Source of the DNA: Cardiobacteriaceae bacterium
GTDB taxonomy: Bacteria > Pseudomonadota > Gammaproteobacteria > Cardiobacteriales > Cardiobacteriaceae
Assembly (NCBI GenBank): GCA_017934275.1
Contig: JAGBJT010000008.1
Span: forward strand, 1-64,000
Length of the DNA stretch: 64,000 nt
Direction of reading: 5' to 3'
The notes below the pieces were generated by a model. That model made no database searches. It was not told the origin of the DNA and saw only the letters and a program-made list of their open reading frames with translations. Both the position numbers and the translations under genes were made by a program. Shown in pieces: positions 43,782 through 52,933 of this stretch. Each line of letters starts with the position of its first letter. Within the stretch, counting starts at the first letter, position 1.

Positions 43782-44600
43782 ACGGTGAGCGAAGAACAAA
43801 TTACAAATAACGGTAAAAGCAAAGAAAACACACCGCATAAATTGCCAATTATTTCTGCGAGCTCGAAAGCATTGTTCTTAAAAGAGTTGTATCAATTTTT
43901 TTCTCCGTTAGCGGTTTTTTCTTTGGCGGGGATTTGGCTTTTTTGGGGAATATGTTTTTTTGTTTTTTTTGAGCAATATCAGGCTTTGGCTGCGAAACTC
44001 GCAATGTTAGAAAACCGTCGTGGAGCAACGCAAATGCTGTTGGTTACAGCAAACAATTTGCTGATGTGGTTATTGGTTGCTTGGGTGATATTTTTTGCAT
44101 CTAAAACGGTAGCGACGGAATTTGAACAGCAAACTTTTCGCTTACTTCCGCGACATTTAGGTGGATTTGTCCGCAGCTTGAAATACAAATTTTTGGTGAT
44201 TTTGCTGTCAATTGCGCTCTTGGTTTTGCCGTTTTGGCTAGCGGTTTTTGCCTTATCTTTCGCGACCGATTGGGATTTAGGGCAAGTTTTCGGCATATTT
44301 TTAACCCAAGTTTTATTTGCGGTTTATGCGGCGAGTTCGGCAATTTTGGCGGCTTTATTTTTACGGCAAGGTGTGGCTAGTGCCTTATTTCTCGCTTTGT
44401 TCTGGCTTTTGCTTTATGTTTTACCGCTGATTATTTATGAGCCAGCGTCTTTGGCTGCTGTGGTGCAATGGTTTTCGCCGTTTTCGCATGCACAACTTTT
44501 ATCCGCTGGAATTTTCCATATTCAGACATTGACATTCATTTTGCTCAATGCTTTCTTTTTTATTTCTTTGACTTTGCTGGTTGATTGGGAGGCACGGTAA
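43782..44600 (+). CDS. ABC-2 type exporter permease
   Basis: A 272- to 273-aa protein with six predicted membrane helices after a polar N-terminal tail of about 30 residues. Start choice is uncertain between ATG 43779 (MTVSEEQ) and the GTG nearby; ATG 43779 has GGGAGA upstream. The loop RRGATQMLLVTANNLLMW and the TEFEQQTFRLLP block fit ABC-2 membrane proteins. It overlaps sohB by one base (TAATG), so the three genes form an operon. Confidence 0.82.
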   Translation, partial: TVSEEQITNNGKSKENTPHKLPIISASSKALFLKELYQFFSPLAVFSLAGIWLFWGICFFVFFEQYQALAAKLAMLENRRGATQMLLVTANNLLMWLLVAWVIFFASKTVATEFEQQTFRLLPRHLGGFVRSLKYKFLVILLSIALLVLPFWLAVFALSFATDWDLGQVFGIFLTQVLFAVYAASSAILAALFLRQGVASALFLALFWLLLYVLPLIIYEPASLAAVVQWFSPFSHAQLLSAGIFHIQTLTFILLNAFFFISLTLLVDWEAR

Positions 44601-45634
44601 TGGGATTTTTTGCAAGTTACGGATTATTTTTGGCAGAAATTTTGACGCTTGTTTTTGCGATTATGGCGGTGATTGCAGTTGCGGCTAAGTCGAAAACTAA
44701 TAAAAACGAAAAGGCGGAACTCAAAGTCGAATTGTTAAACGACCGTTACGAGGAAATGAACGACACGATTTTCGCCGCCATTGCCGATAAAAAAGAATGG
44801 AAAAATTATTGCCGTGAGCAAAAACAGGCGAGTAAAAATCGCGGTAAAGACAAGGACGGAAAATCTTTACCGCGATTATTTGTTTTAGATTTTGACGGTG
44901 ATATTGCAGCAACGGACGCTGATGAATTACGGGAACAGATTTCCGCGATTTTGCAGACAGCAAAAGAAGGCGAGCAAGTTTTATTACGGTTAGAAAGCGC
45001 TGGCGGTTATGTTCATAGTTATGGTTTTGCGGCTTCGCAACTTGCGCGTTTGCGGGAAAAATCCCTGCATTTAACGGTTGCGGTAGATAAGATTGCGGCA
45101 AGCGGCGGTTATATGATGGCTTGCGTAGGTTCAGAGATTATTGCGGCACCGTTTGCGGTTATCGGTTCGGTTGGGGTTGTCGGTGCTTTGCCGAATTTTC
45201 ACGATTTGCTCGAAAAACAAAGCATTCATTACGAAGAACATACCGCGGGCGAATTCAAACGGACACTGACAATGTTCGGAGAAAATACCGACGGCGACCG
45301 CCAACAATTCCGTAAAGAATTGCAAGAAACGCACGAATTATTCCAGCAACATATCCGTGAATATCGCCCAAATCTTGATGTAGCGAAAATCGCAACGGGA
45401 GAAACTTGGTACGGTAAAAAAGCTTTGGAGAAAGGCTTAATCGACAAAATCCAAACCAGCGACGATTTTTTACTCGCAATGATGAAAACTCACAATATTT
45501 TGGAACTCTCGCACAGTAAAACGCAATCTTTAATCCAAAAATTGAAAGAGGAATTTTTAAGTTCGGTCTCGGTAGAAGGGATTAAAAAATCAGCACAAGG
45601 AATGATTAAACCGTTTAAGGCGGATATTCAATAA
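44600..45634 (+). CDS. sohB: Inner-membrane peptidase SohB (S49 family)
   Basis: A 344-aa signal-peptide-peptidase-like serine protease. One N-terminal membrane helix (about 5-30) anchors a periplasmic catalytic domain with nucleophile Ser in AASGGYMMA near 170 and general base Lys in GEFKRTLTMFG near 223. The SohB subfamily is supported by the length and by the NDRYEEM...EWKNYCRE region. ATG 44600 overlaps the permease stop. The last ~70 residues are helical. Confidence 0.92.
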   Translation: MGFFASYGLFLAEILTLVFAIMAVIAVAAKSKTNKNEKAELKVELLNDRYEEMNDTIFAAIADKKEWKNYCREQKQASKNRGKDKDGKSLPRLFVLDFDGDIAATDADELREQISAILQTAKEGEQVLLRLESAGGYVHSYGFAASQLARLREKSLHLTVAVDKIAASGGYMMACVGSEIIAAPFAVIGSVGVVGALPNFHDLLEKQSIHYEEHTAGEFKRTLTMFGENTDGDRQQFRKELQETHELFQQHIREYRPNLDVAKIATGETWYGKKALEKGLIDKIQTSDDFLLAMMKTHNILELSHSKTQSLIQKLKEEFLSSVSVEGIKKSAQGMIKPFKADIQ

Positions 45635-45664
45635 ATTGCCAAAAATTAGTTCAGGAGGGATTAA

Positions 45665-46606
45665 ATGGCAAAAAATGTAAAAAAATCTAATTTGCTTACT
45701 ACACCGTTTGGATTTAGTTCCACTGCGGACGAAGTTGCAAAAGATATAGATTTAAGCGGCAAAAATTGCATTGTTACAGGTGGTGCTTCTGGTATAGGAC
45801 TGCAAACGGCAAAAACTTTGGCGAGCGTCGGTGCAAGTGTGGTGTTGGCGGTGAGAAATCCGCAAAAGGTTCAAAATGTTGTTGAACTACTGCGAAAAGA
45901 AACAAAAAATCCGCACATTACGGCTTCGAAAATCGATTTGGCGGACTTAAATTCAGTTGTTGAGTTTTGTAAATCTTGGAACAAACCGCTGCATATTTTG
46001 GTAAATAACGCTGGGATTATGGCACTGCCGCAAAAAGAATTAAGCAAGCAAAACTACGAACTGCAATTTGCAACGAATTTTTTAGGGCATTTTGCATTGA
46101 CTATGAGATTGCTCTACCACCTTAAAGAGGCACAAGGTGCAAGGATTGTTAATGTCGCTTCCAGTGCTCATCTTTTTTCGCCGATTATTTGGGACGATAT
46201 CAACTTTGCTTTCACCCCTTACGATCCGATTACCGCTTACGCACAATCCAAAACCGCTTTGATTTCATTTAGCATCGCTATTACGCAAAAGTGGCAAAGA
46301 CACGGAATTTATTCAAATGCGCTAAATCCTGGTGCAATCGCTACGAATTTACAAAAACATACTGACGGTCTAAAAACACCTGAAAATTTACGCAAAACCC
46401 TAGAACAAGGGGCGGCTACTTCGGTTTTATTAGCAGCTTCGCCTTTATTAGAGAATATCGGCGGCAAGTATTTTGAAGATTGTAATGAAGCAAAAACCGT
46501 TCTACAACGCCCAAATGATTTTAGCGGTGGCGTTGCAAAATACGCTATGACCCAAGAAAATGCTATGCGTGTATGGAGATTAGGGAAAAAGTTAACTAAC
46601 TATTAA
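45665..46606 (+). CDS. Short-chain dehydrogenase/reductase
   Basis: A 313-aa classical SDR with an N-terminal extension of about 30 residues. The cofactor loop is TGGASGIG near 38, NNAG near 116, and the catalytic YAQSK at about 200-204 with an upstream Ser. It resembles the retinol-dehydrogenase/WWOX-like subgroup, which usually prefers NADP(H). The substrate is unknown. It follows sohB by 30 bases with a GGAGGG site. Confidence 0.85.
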   Translation: MAKNVKKSNLLTTPFGFSSTADEVAKDIDLSGKNCIVTGGASGIGLQTAKTLASVGASVVLAVRNPQKVQNVVELLRKETKNPHITASKIDLADLNSVVEFCKSWNKPLHILVNNAGIMALPQKELSKQNYELQFATNFLGHFALTMRLLYHLKEAQGARIVNVASSAHLFSPIIWDDINFAFTPYDPITAYAQSKTALISFSIAITQKWQRHGIYSNALNPGAIATNLQKHTDGLKTPENLRKTLEQGAATSVLLAASPLLENIGGKYFEDCNEAKTVLQRPNDFSGGVAKYAMTQENAMRVWRLGKKLTNY

Positions 46607-46608
46607 AT

Positions 46609-46637
46609 AAAAAGCACGGCGAATAACCGTGCTTTTT
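46609..46637. terminator. Bidirectional terminator
   Basis: Stem AAAGCACGG/CCGTGCTTT with a seven-base loop, A-run and T-run on either side. It serves the SDR gene and the convergent coiled-coil gene. Confidence 0.85.
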
Positions 46638-46658
46638 TATTGAGATTGTGAAAGTGAT

Positions 46659-47528
46659 TTACGCCGCGGCAATTTGTCTGCGAATCATCGCTTCCTGCGC
46701 ATTCAAGAATTTTCTGCGAATTTCAGGATTTTGCACCGTATTGATGAGTTTGCAGGTTTCGTCCTGATTTAGCGTTTCTAGTTCGTTTTTGAGTTTTTCG
46801 ATTTCTTTATTGGCAATGTCAATCAAAATGCTGATTTCTTCGTTATTGGACTTGATTTCAGTTGCCCGTTTGCGCAAAGAATCGGTGATTTGATTGATAT
46901 CTTCGATATGTCCGACGGTATAAGCGGTTTGTAATGCAGTTGAGGTTTCTGGATCGCAACCTGTCTGACAAAGTAAGATTAAAGCCTCACGATATGCTTC
47001 ATTTTGTGCACGGTTTGATTCTTTGTTCGGAAAAGCTTGATTTAATTCCCGTTGTTCGATGAGTTTTTGCAGTTTTAATTCTGCGGTTGCGTATTCTTCT
47101 TCCGCTTGACGGAGCTTTTCCGCAGCTTCGTTTCTCTGTATTTTTAACAATTCTTCCAAAGCTTCTCCGCATTGAGCGGTGTAATCGTGGATAAAATATT
47201 CAGTGCGGCGAATAATACCGTCGCGCTGCATTATGTATTCCGAAAATTGCGCGGAAAGCTGTCCTAGTTCGTTTGCAAGCGGTGTTCCTGAAAGATTATT
47301 TCCGCCGTAGCAGGCAAGTAAAAATGACTTAATCGTCGCCTGTGCTTCGTTTAATTTTCCCGTTTCCAAATCCGAAATAACGATTGAAATTTCCGATTGC
47401 AAAGCATCAGAATAAGAGTTGTCATTAACGATTTGTTTGAGAGCGGATTGCTGACTGGCAATTAAGTCTTTGTCGTCGAGTTCAATTGCGGTTTTGAGAA
47501 TTTCAAGGCGTTTTAGTAAATTTTTCAT
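46659..47528 (-). CDS. Coiled-coil protein, partner of the leucine-rich-repeat protein
   Basis: A 289- to 292-aa almost wholly helical protein I do not recognise. A charged coiled coil runs through about 125-175 (EALEELLKIQRNEAAEKLRQAEEEY) and another through 215-265. No signal peptide or membrane helix. The start is either ATG 47528 (MKNLLKRLEIL) or a GTG at 47537 that overlaps the LRR gene stop as GTGA, in which case translation is coupled. Its function is open; strict pairing with the LRR gene suggests a complex. Confidence 0.7.
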   Translation of the reverse strand: MKNLLKRLEILKTAIELDDKDLIASQQSALKQIVNDNSYSDALQSEISIVISDLETGKLNEAQATIKSFLLACYGGNNLSGTPLANELGQLSAQFSEYIMQRDGIIRRTEYFIHDYTAQCGEALEELLKIQRNEAAEKLRQAEEEYATAELKLQKLIEQRELNQAFPNKESNRAQNEAYREALILLCQTGCDPETSTALQTAYTVGHIEDINQITDSLRKRATEIKSNNEEISILIDIANKEIEKLKNELETLNQDETCKLINTVQNPEIRRKFLNAQEAMIRRQIAAA

Positions 47529-47533
47529 AGCTA

Positions 47534-48619
47534 TCACATTAGTTTGATATTGAGATTATTTGTATTGCTTAAATTCAAGAGACCTGCTGGAATGTTGTCC
47601 AAAGTATTACCTTCTAAATCTAATTCGCGAAGATTTTTAAGACCAGCAAATTCATTCGGAACGGTTTTAAGGTCGTTGTTGTTTAGCAGCATAATCCGTA
47701 ATTCGGATAGCTTTGACAATTGCCAAGGAAGAGTTTTGAGGCGATTTTTACTCGCGTTCAAAAATTCGAGTTTTTTGCATTTATCCAATTCCACAGGCAG
47801 AGAATTGAGCAAGTTTCCACCGATATTGAGCACTTTTAAGTTGGATAAATGACCGATAGTCGTCGGTAAATATGCAACACGGTTGCCCATCATTTTGAAG
47901 GTTTCAAGGCTTGCAAGTTGGTCAATGCGTTCGGGAATGTTTTGGATTAAGTTGTCGTTGATGTTTAAGACGGTAAGTTGAATTAAACCGCAAATTTCAG
48001 GCGGAAATCTTTTTAATTTATTGTTTTCGATATATAACTCGCGAAGATTGTGAAGTTGCGAGAAAGTATTCGGTAAGGCGGAAATAAAGTTATTGCTTAA
48101 ATTGATGATTTGCACATTTCTTACCGCACCGATGGCAGGAGTAATGTTGTGCAATTGCAGAGAAGATAAATCCAAAATTTTGACTTTTTTGAGTTCATCG
48201 ACACTTCTTGGAATGATATCGGCGGAAATATTTAATCCGTCCGCCCAAGTAATTAGTTCTTGTAATTGATCATCGATGCCAGAATTTTCCGTAACTTGTG
48301 GTTTTGCCTTTGCTTCTTCTGGTGCTTGCGGCGATTTTTTCTCCCCGAAAGCCTGAAAGCCATCAACTTCGCCCGTTATTTTGCTTACTTGTTCTTGGCT
48401 GCTAGAAGTTAAATCTTCTTCATCGAAAAAATGCAGATCGTGTTGTGGCTGCGTTTGATTGTCTTTATTGTCTTGATTGACGGTATTAGCAGAATTGCTA
48501 TCAGAAGAATTATCAGAGCTGCTACTAGTGATGCTCGCCACTTGCGAAAGCAGGGTCGAAATATCGTTTCCTGCGTTCTGCAATAGTTCTTTCACACTTT
48601 GCAAAGAGTTATAAGGCAT
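47534..48619 (-). CDS. Leucine-rich-repeat protein
   Basis: A 361-aa protein. ATG 48619 (MPYNSLQSVKEL) has AAGGA upstream; the frame extends 15 codons further without support. The first ~130 residues are low-complexity S/N/D/Q/E-rich and probably disordered. From about 150 to the end there are around nine tandem 23-residue LRRs of the SDS22/Shoc2 type (LxxLxxLxLxxNxLxxLPxxI). No signal peptide, membrane anchor or E3-ligase or other enzyme domain is visible. Such proteins are uncommon outside effectors. It forms an overlapping pair with the coiled-coil gene. Confidence 0.85.
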   Translation of the reverse strand: MPYNSLQSVKELLQNAGNDISTLLSQVASITSSSSDNSSDSNSANTVNQDNKDNQTQPQHDLHFFDEEDLTSSSQEQVSKITGEVDGFQAFGEKKSPQAPEEAKAKPQVTENSGIDDQLQELITWADGLNISADIIPRSVDELKKVKILDLSSLQLHNITPAIGAVRNVQIINLSNNFISALPNTFSQLHNLRELYIENNKLKRFPPEICGLIQLTVLNINDNLIQNIPERIDQLASLETFKMMGNRVAYLPTTIGHLSNLKVLNIGGNLLNSLPVELDKCKKLEFLNASKNRLKTLPWQLSKLSELRIMLLNNNDLKTVPNEFAGLKNLRELDLEGNTLDNIPAGLLNLSNTNNLNIKLM

Positions 48620-48731
48620 TTGGCTTTTCCTTGAATATAAAAATATGTTGTCCGAAAATAACAAAAGAGGCTAAAAAATGCAAACATCTCGCGATATTGC
48701 TATTTTTTTACTACATAAAAATCTAAATAAA

Positions 48732-50321
48732 TCAACAAAATAAAAATCTCATTACAAAAAATATTACCGCTGCCATAAATGATGCAGCTGGCAGAGTGAT
48801 TATCCAAGCCATCGCGATTGGACGCATCAATTTCCAATTTGCATCTTTATTGACTAATCCGATACCTAAAACCGCTCCGACCAGAATATGCGTGCTGGAA
48901 ACAGGCAAACCGCAGATAGAGGCAATCATCACGATTGTAGCGGCTGATAATTCGGCGGTAAATCCAGAAGAAGGGTGCATTCTGGCGATATTTCTACCGA
49001 CGGTCATCACCACTTCCTTACCGATAAACCATAATCCGACAACAAGCGCAATACCGAAAGTCAGCATCACAATTGCGGGTAGGGCAGAAGTTTCGGCAAC
49101 GCTATCGAATTTAATTGCATCAATTACGGCGGCAAACGGTCCGATTGCGTTGGCAATATCGTTTGCACCGTGCGAAAAAGCAAATCCCGATGCGGAAAAA
49201 ACCTGCATCCAGCTGAACATTAAAAATGTCATTTTGCTGACATCTTTGCGTTTTGCGGTGTTGGCATAAACAAAAGTAGCGAGCCAAATGCAAGCTCCAA
49301 TCATCAAAATCACCAGAATATTGATGATGAAATCCAGCTCTAAATTGATATTTTTTAATCCCTTGAACATCAGCATTGCGGAAATCATCATTCCGCCGCC
49401 AGCGGAAATTATCGGCACCCAAGACCGCAATGCACGGTAAGTGTCGATATCGTCTTTTTTGCTTTCGATTTTGTATAAACCTTTGTAATAGTCGGATTTG
49501 AATTTTTCGGGATTTATATCTTGTTCGGAATAAAGTTCGGCATCGTGAGCTAAATCTTCGGCGATTTTGACTTTTTCGTTATCGGGTAGCGCGGCAAAAG
49601 TTTCCTTATGTTTTTCTTTATATTCTTTCTTTTCCGCTTTGATTATTTTGAGTTTTGCACGCACCTCTTCGTTGTAATCCAGCACATATTTTTTAACTTG
49701 ACGGAATAAAAAATAAGATAAAAAACAACCTAAAAGTGGTGATAAGACCCAAGATGCGGCGATTGTGCCAATTTTTTCCCAACGCACGGGTTTTGCTGCA
49801 CCTGAAAATGTTCCGAATTCGATTAAGCCATACAAAACCGCCGCACCGACTAATCCACCGATAATCGCGTGAGTTGTGGAAACAGGCAAACCTTTTTTTG
49901 AAGCGAAAAGTAACCAAAAAGCGGCAGCAAATAATGCCGATGACATTAAGCAAACAAATTCCCTAGTAGAAATATTTAATGGTTCTAAATCGACAATCCC
50001 GCTGCGAATAGTTTGCGTTACTTCGCCACCTGCAATAACCGCACCGCTGACTTCAAATATTGCCGCGACGAATAATGCCTGCGATACGGATAAAGTTCCC
50101 GCTCCGACAGAAGTTCCAAATGAATTAGCAACATCATTTCCACCGATATTAAAGGCCATAAAAAGACCTGCAACAGCTGCTAAAACAAATAAAAGAGGGT
50201 CATTTTTATTAGTGTAATTTAAGCCCCAATAGATGAAATAAATCACCATTACAGAAAGAATTAACATCAAAAAGAGATTAACTTTTTGCGTATGTTGCGG
50301 TGAAAGATTTTTGCGCTTCAT
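48732..50321 (-). CDS. Inorganic phosphate transporter, PiT family
   Basis: A 529-aa membrane protein with about eleven helices. The two inverted PiT signatures are present: FNIGGNDVANSFGTSVGAG near 58 and FSHGANDIANAIGPF near 388, plus GLPVSTTHA and GLPVSSTHI. A large hydrophilic loop of about 110 residues (K/E-rich) sits between the halves. Probably low-affinity H+- or Na+-coupled phosphate uptake. A phoU-like gene (DUF47), often adjacent, is absent. Confidence 0.93.
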   Translation of the reverse strand: MKRKNLSPQHTQKVNLFLMLILSVMVIYFIYWGLNYTNKNDPLLFVLAAVAGLFMAFNIGGNDVANSFGTSVGAGTLSVSQALFVAAIFEVSGAVIAGGEVTQTIRSGIVDLEPLNISTREFVCLMSSALFAAAFWLLFASKKGLPVSTTHAIIGGLVGAAVLYGLIEFGTFSGAAKPVRWEKIGTIAASWVLSPLLGCFLSYFLFRQVKKYVLDYNEEVRAKLKIIKAEKKEYKEKHKETFAALPDNEKVKIAEDLAHDAELYSEQDINPEKFKSDYYKGLYKIESKKDDIDTYRALRSWVPIISAGGGMMISAMLMFKGLKNINLELDFIINILVILMIGACIWLATFVYANTAKRKDVSKMTFLMFSWMQVFSASGFAFSHGANDIANAIGPFAAVIDAIKFDSVAETSALPAIVMLTFGIALVVGLWFIGKEVVMTVGRNIARMHPSSGFTAELSAATIVMIASICGLPVSSTHILVGAVLGIGLVNKDANWKLMRPIAMAWIITLPAASFMAAVIFFVMRFLFC

Positions 50322-50424
50322 AAAAGAGTTGTGCTGATTAAATTAAGGGTATTTTAGCGGTGAAATTCAGCTATAAAATTGCATTCATAGGCAAAAGTAA
50401 CATTTAAGAAATTAAGGAGAATTT

Positions 50425-50661
50425 ATGTTGAGTATGAATATTGACAAAATTGTCAAAGTATTTGAAGAGTGTAATTTCGAAGAAAAACAAGAAACAGTTC
50501 GAATATTAAACACAATGCTAGAACAAGATTTTGCCGACATTGTGGATGATCCAGATTTTCAAGAATTACAAGAATTAGTTTCATCTAGTCCAGAAATAGG
50601 ACAAAAAGACTATAAACAATTAAAAATGGAATATTTAGAGAAAAAATTTGGGGATAAATGA
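50425..50661 (+). CDS. Putative antitoxin of a PIN-domain toxin-antitoxin pair
   Basis: A 78-aa acidic protein ahead of the PIN gene with an ATGA overlap, the classic antitoxin-first layout. Neither AbrB/VapB, RHH nor Phd signatures are visible to me; the N-terminal part (IDKIVKVFEECNFEEKQETVRIL) is helical. It could be counted from the inner ATG (MNIDKIV). The role as antitoxin is inference from position and size. AAGGAG site upstream. Confidence 0.65.
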   Translation: MLSMNIDKIVKVFEECNFEEKQETVRILNTMLEQDFADIVDDPDFQELQELVSSSPEIGQKDYKQLKMEYLEKKFGDK

Positions 50662-51077
50662 TGAAATTGTTTTTGGATACTAATGTTTTGATAGATGCTT
50701 TTAATAAAGAACGCAAACAATATATTTCAGCATTTCGACTAATTCATTTATTGAAAAAAGGTAGATATGAAGCTTTCGTGTCAAGTCATAGTTTGACGGA
50801 TATGTTTTACATATTGCGTAAAACTCATTCCCTGTTATTAAGAGTAAAAATACTGAACTTTATATTGCAACATTGCACAATAATTTATGAAGATAGAGAT
50901 ATGTTTTTAGCCGCCATCGCTAATCCTGAATTGCAAGATTTAGAAGACGAAATGCAGCAAATTGCGGCTCAAAAAGCGGAAGTTGATTTCATCGTTACAA
51001 CAAACTTAAAGGATTTTGCAAAGTCCGAAGTTGCGGCAATTTCTATTTCTGATGCTTTATTAAAAATAAAATCTTAA
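50658..51077 (+). CDS. PIN-domain ribonuclease, VapC-like toxin
   Basis: A 139-aa PIN protein with LFLDTNVLIDAF (first catalytic Asp at about 7), the DLEDEMQ stretch near 95 and the terminal acidic residue in FIVTTNLKDF near 116. VapC-type PIN toxins cleave specific RNAs such as tRNA anticodon loops. The start ATG overlaps the upstream stop. Second Met is equally possible. Confidence 0.8.
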   Translation: MMKLFLDTNVLIDAFNKERKQYISAFRLIHLLKKGRYEAFVSSHSLTDMFYILRKTHSLLLRVKILNFILQHCTIIYEDRDMFLAAIANPELQDLEDEMQQIAAQKAEVDFIVTTNLKDFAKSEVAAISISDALLKIKS

Positions 51078-51102
51078 AGTTATTATTAAAGTCTTTTTAA
51101 AA

Positions 51103-52785
51103 TTATTCCAACCACTTTTTTAATCCCGTTGTTCTTTGATTTTTATTCATTATCGTTTTTGCGATTATTTTTTGATTAGCATAAATTGTAATTTCTTCTT
51201 TTGCGCGGCTAATCGCGGTATAAAAAAGCTCACGGGATAATAATTTTTCTTGGTTCTCATTCAAAACTATTGCGCATTTTCGGTATTCCGAACCCTGTGA
51301 TTTATGAATTGTCATCGCATAAGCTGGACTAATAATTTCTCTTGAAATCGCGGCAAAGGGGATAATTTTTCCATTCGGAAAGTAGAGATTTAAATCACCA
51401 CCAGTGTGATTTTTCAGCAATATTCCGATTTCACCGTTAAATATTTCTTTTTGGTAATCATTCTGGTTAATCATCAAGGGAAGACCAGCGTAATATTCTT
51501 CTTTTAGCCCCAGTTTTTTCCGCACAATTTCCTGAATTTTTTGATTTATAAAATCGCTTCCTAGTTGAGAAATTTTACTGGAACAGAGTATGCGAAAATC
51601 GTCAAAGATATTAAAAATTTCATCAACAGCTGTATTTTTTAAGTCAAGAGAGAAGAATTTTTGATAATCAACAGTAAGTTTTGAATAAATATCGCTAGTT
51701 TTTATGTCGATTAGTTCAATTTTCTTTGAATTTTCAAGAATCTCCTTGGTTTTAACCGTATTTCCATCCAAAGTTGCACGGACAATTTGAGCGATTTCGG
51801 AATTTTCATCAAAACGACGGGATTCTTGTAATTCAGTAATGTTATTTTGTAATACTTCCGCCCGTGAAATGTCATACAAAACCGCACCAGGTTCCACGGA
51901 AGCGAGCTGATTTGCATCGCCGAGCAGGATTATTTGGCAATTTTCGGCAATTGCATTGAACAGCAAATCCGCAATTTCAAGCGATAGCATTGAAGCTTCA
52001 TCGATGATTATCACGCGGTAAGGCAGGTGATTTTTATCATTAAATTTCGCCTGATTGCGCCGTCCTAAACCGAGCAAACGGTGAATAGTTTGAGCGGCTT
52101 CAATTTGCGGCGGTTGTTCAAAATTGCTAAATGCACTCCTCAGGCTTTCTTCCATTCTTTTGGCTGCTTTACCCGTTGGAGCTGCAAGCATTATGTTAAT
52201 TTTTTCTTTATTTTTCTCAGCCAGATAGCAAATTGCGGCAGTGATTGTGGCAAGGGTATAAGTTTTGCCCGTGCCAGGTCCGCCTGTAATGATGGAAAAA
52301 TTTTCTTGTAAAGCACGGCAAAAAGCTTTTTCCTGCTCTTTATTGAGGTTTCGGGCAAATTTTTGCCGTAATAATTCAATTTCGCTAGCACTTATATTTC
52401 TTTTTTTATCAATGAGTTTGAGAATATTTTTAGCAAGTCTTTTCTCGGCTTGAAATATACGGTAAAACTGAAAATTATCATTATTCGCAATGATTATTGA
52501 AGGTTTATTTATAACTTGTTCATTATTATTATCTTGCTGTTGAATTAAATGCGGTAAAAAATCATCGCGCTCAAAAGAAAAATCAAGCGCATCACGCTGC
52601 AAAATACTATTTCCCTGTTCTAACTCATTGTTTAATAAAGAAAAAATCCGCTGAAATTTTTCGTGTGAGCTTAAATTTTCCGTTTCAATTTGATTATTTT
52701 GCGCTTGCTTTTCGCTTAATTCTTTTGCAAAACTGAAAGATAAATATTGCGCGATGGGAGAAATTTCTAAATTATTTGCTTGCAT
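51103..52785 (-). CDS. recD: Exodeoxyribonuclease V subunit alpha (RecD helicase)
   Basis: A 560-aa SF1B 5'-3' helicase, the fast motor and control subunit of RecBCD. Walker A GGPGTGKTYT near 166, DEASM near 265, GDANQLASVEPGAVL near 294 and the C-terminal TIHKSQGSEY near 494 are intact. The N-terminal region that contacts RecC is present but divergent. recB and recC are not in the window, so the complex genes are split. Slightly shorter than E. coli RecD (608 aa). Confidence 0.92.
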   Translation of the reverse strand: MQANNLEISPIAQYLSFSFAKELSEKQAQNNQIETENLSSHEKFQRIFSLLNNELEQGNSILQRDALDFSFERDDFLPHLIQQQDNNNEQVINKPSIIIANNDNFQFYRIFQAEKRLAKNILKLIDKKRNISASEIELLRQKFARNLNKEQEKAFCRALQENFSIITGGPGTGKTYTLATITAAICYLAEKNKEKINIMLAAPTGKAAKRMEESLRSAFSNFEQPPQIEAAQTIHRLLGLGRRNQAKFNDKNHLPYRVIIIDEASMLSLEIADLLFNAIAENCQIILLGDANQLASVEPGAVLYDISRAEVLQNNITELQESRRFDENSEIAQIVRATLDGNTVKTKEILENSKKIELIDIKTSDIYSKLTVDYQKFFSLDLKNTAVDEIFNIFDDFRILCSSKISQLGSDFINQKIQEIVRKKLGLKEEYYAGLPLMINQNDYQKEIFNGEIGILLKNHTGGDLNLYFPNGKIIPFAAISREIISPAYAMTIHKSQGSEYRKCAIVLNENQEKLLSRELFYTAISRAKEEITIYANQKIIAKTIMNKNQRTTGLKKWLE

Positions 52786-52933
52786 AGCTTGAACCGAACT
52801 TAAATAACGAAAAGATTATATTTATTCAATACTCATTGGAACAAATATAATTCCGCCTTTTTTCTTATTGTCTAGTTAATGTAAGAAAAAATTTTAGACG
52901 CGTCATTTACGGATTTTTTTAGGAAATAAATTT

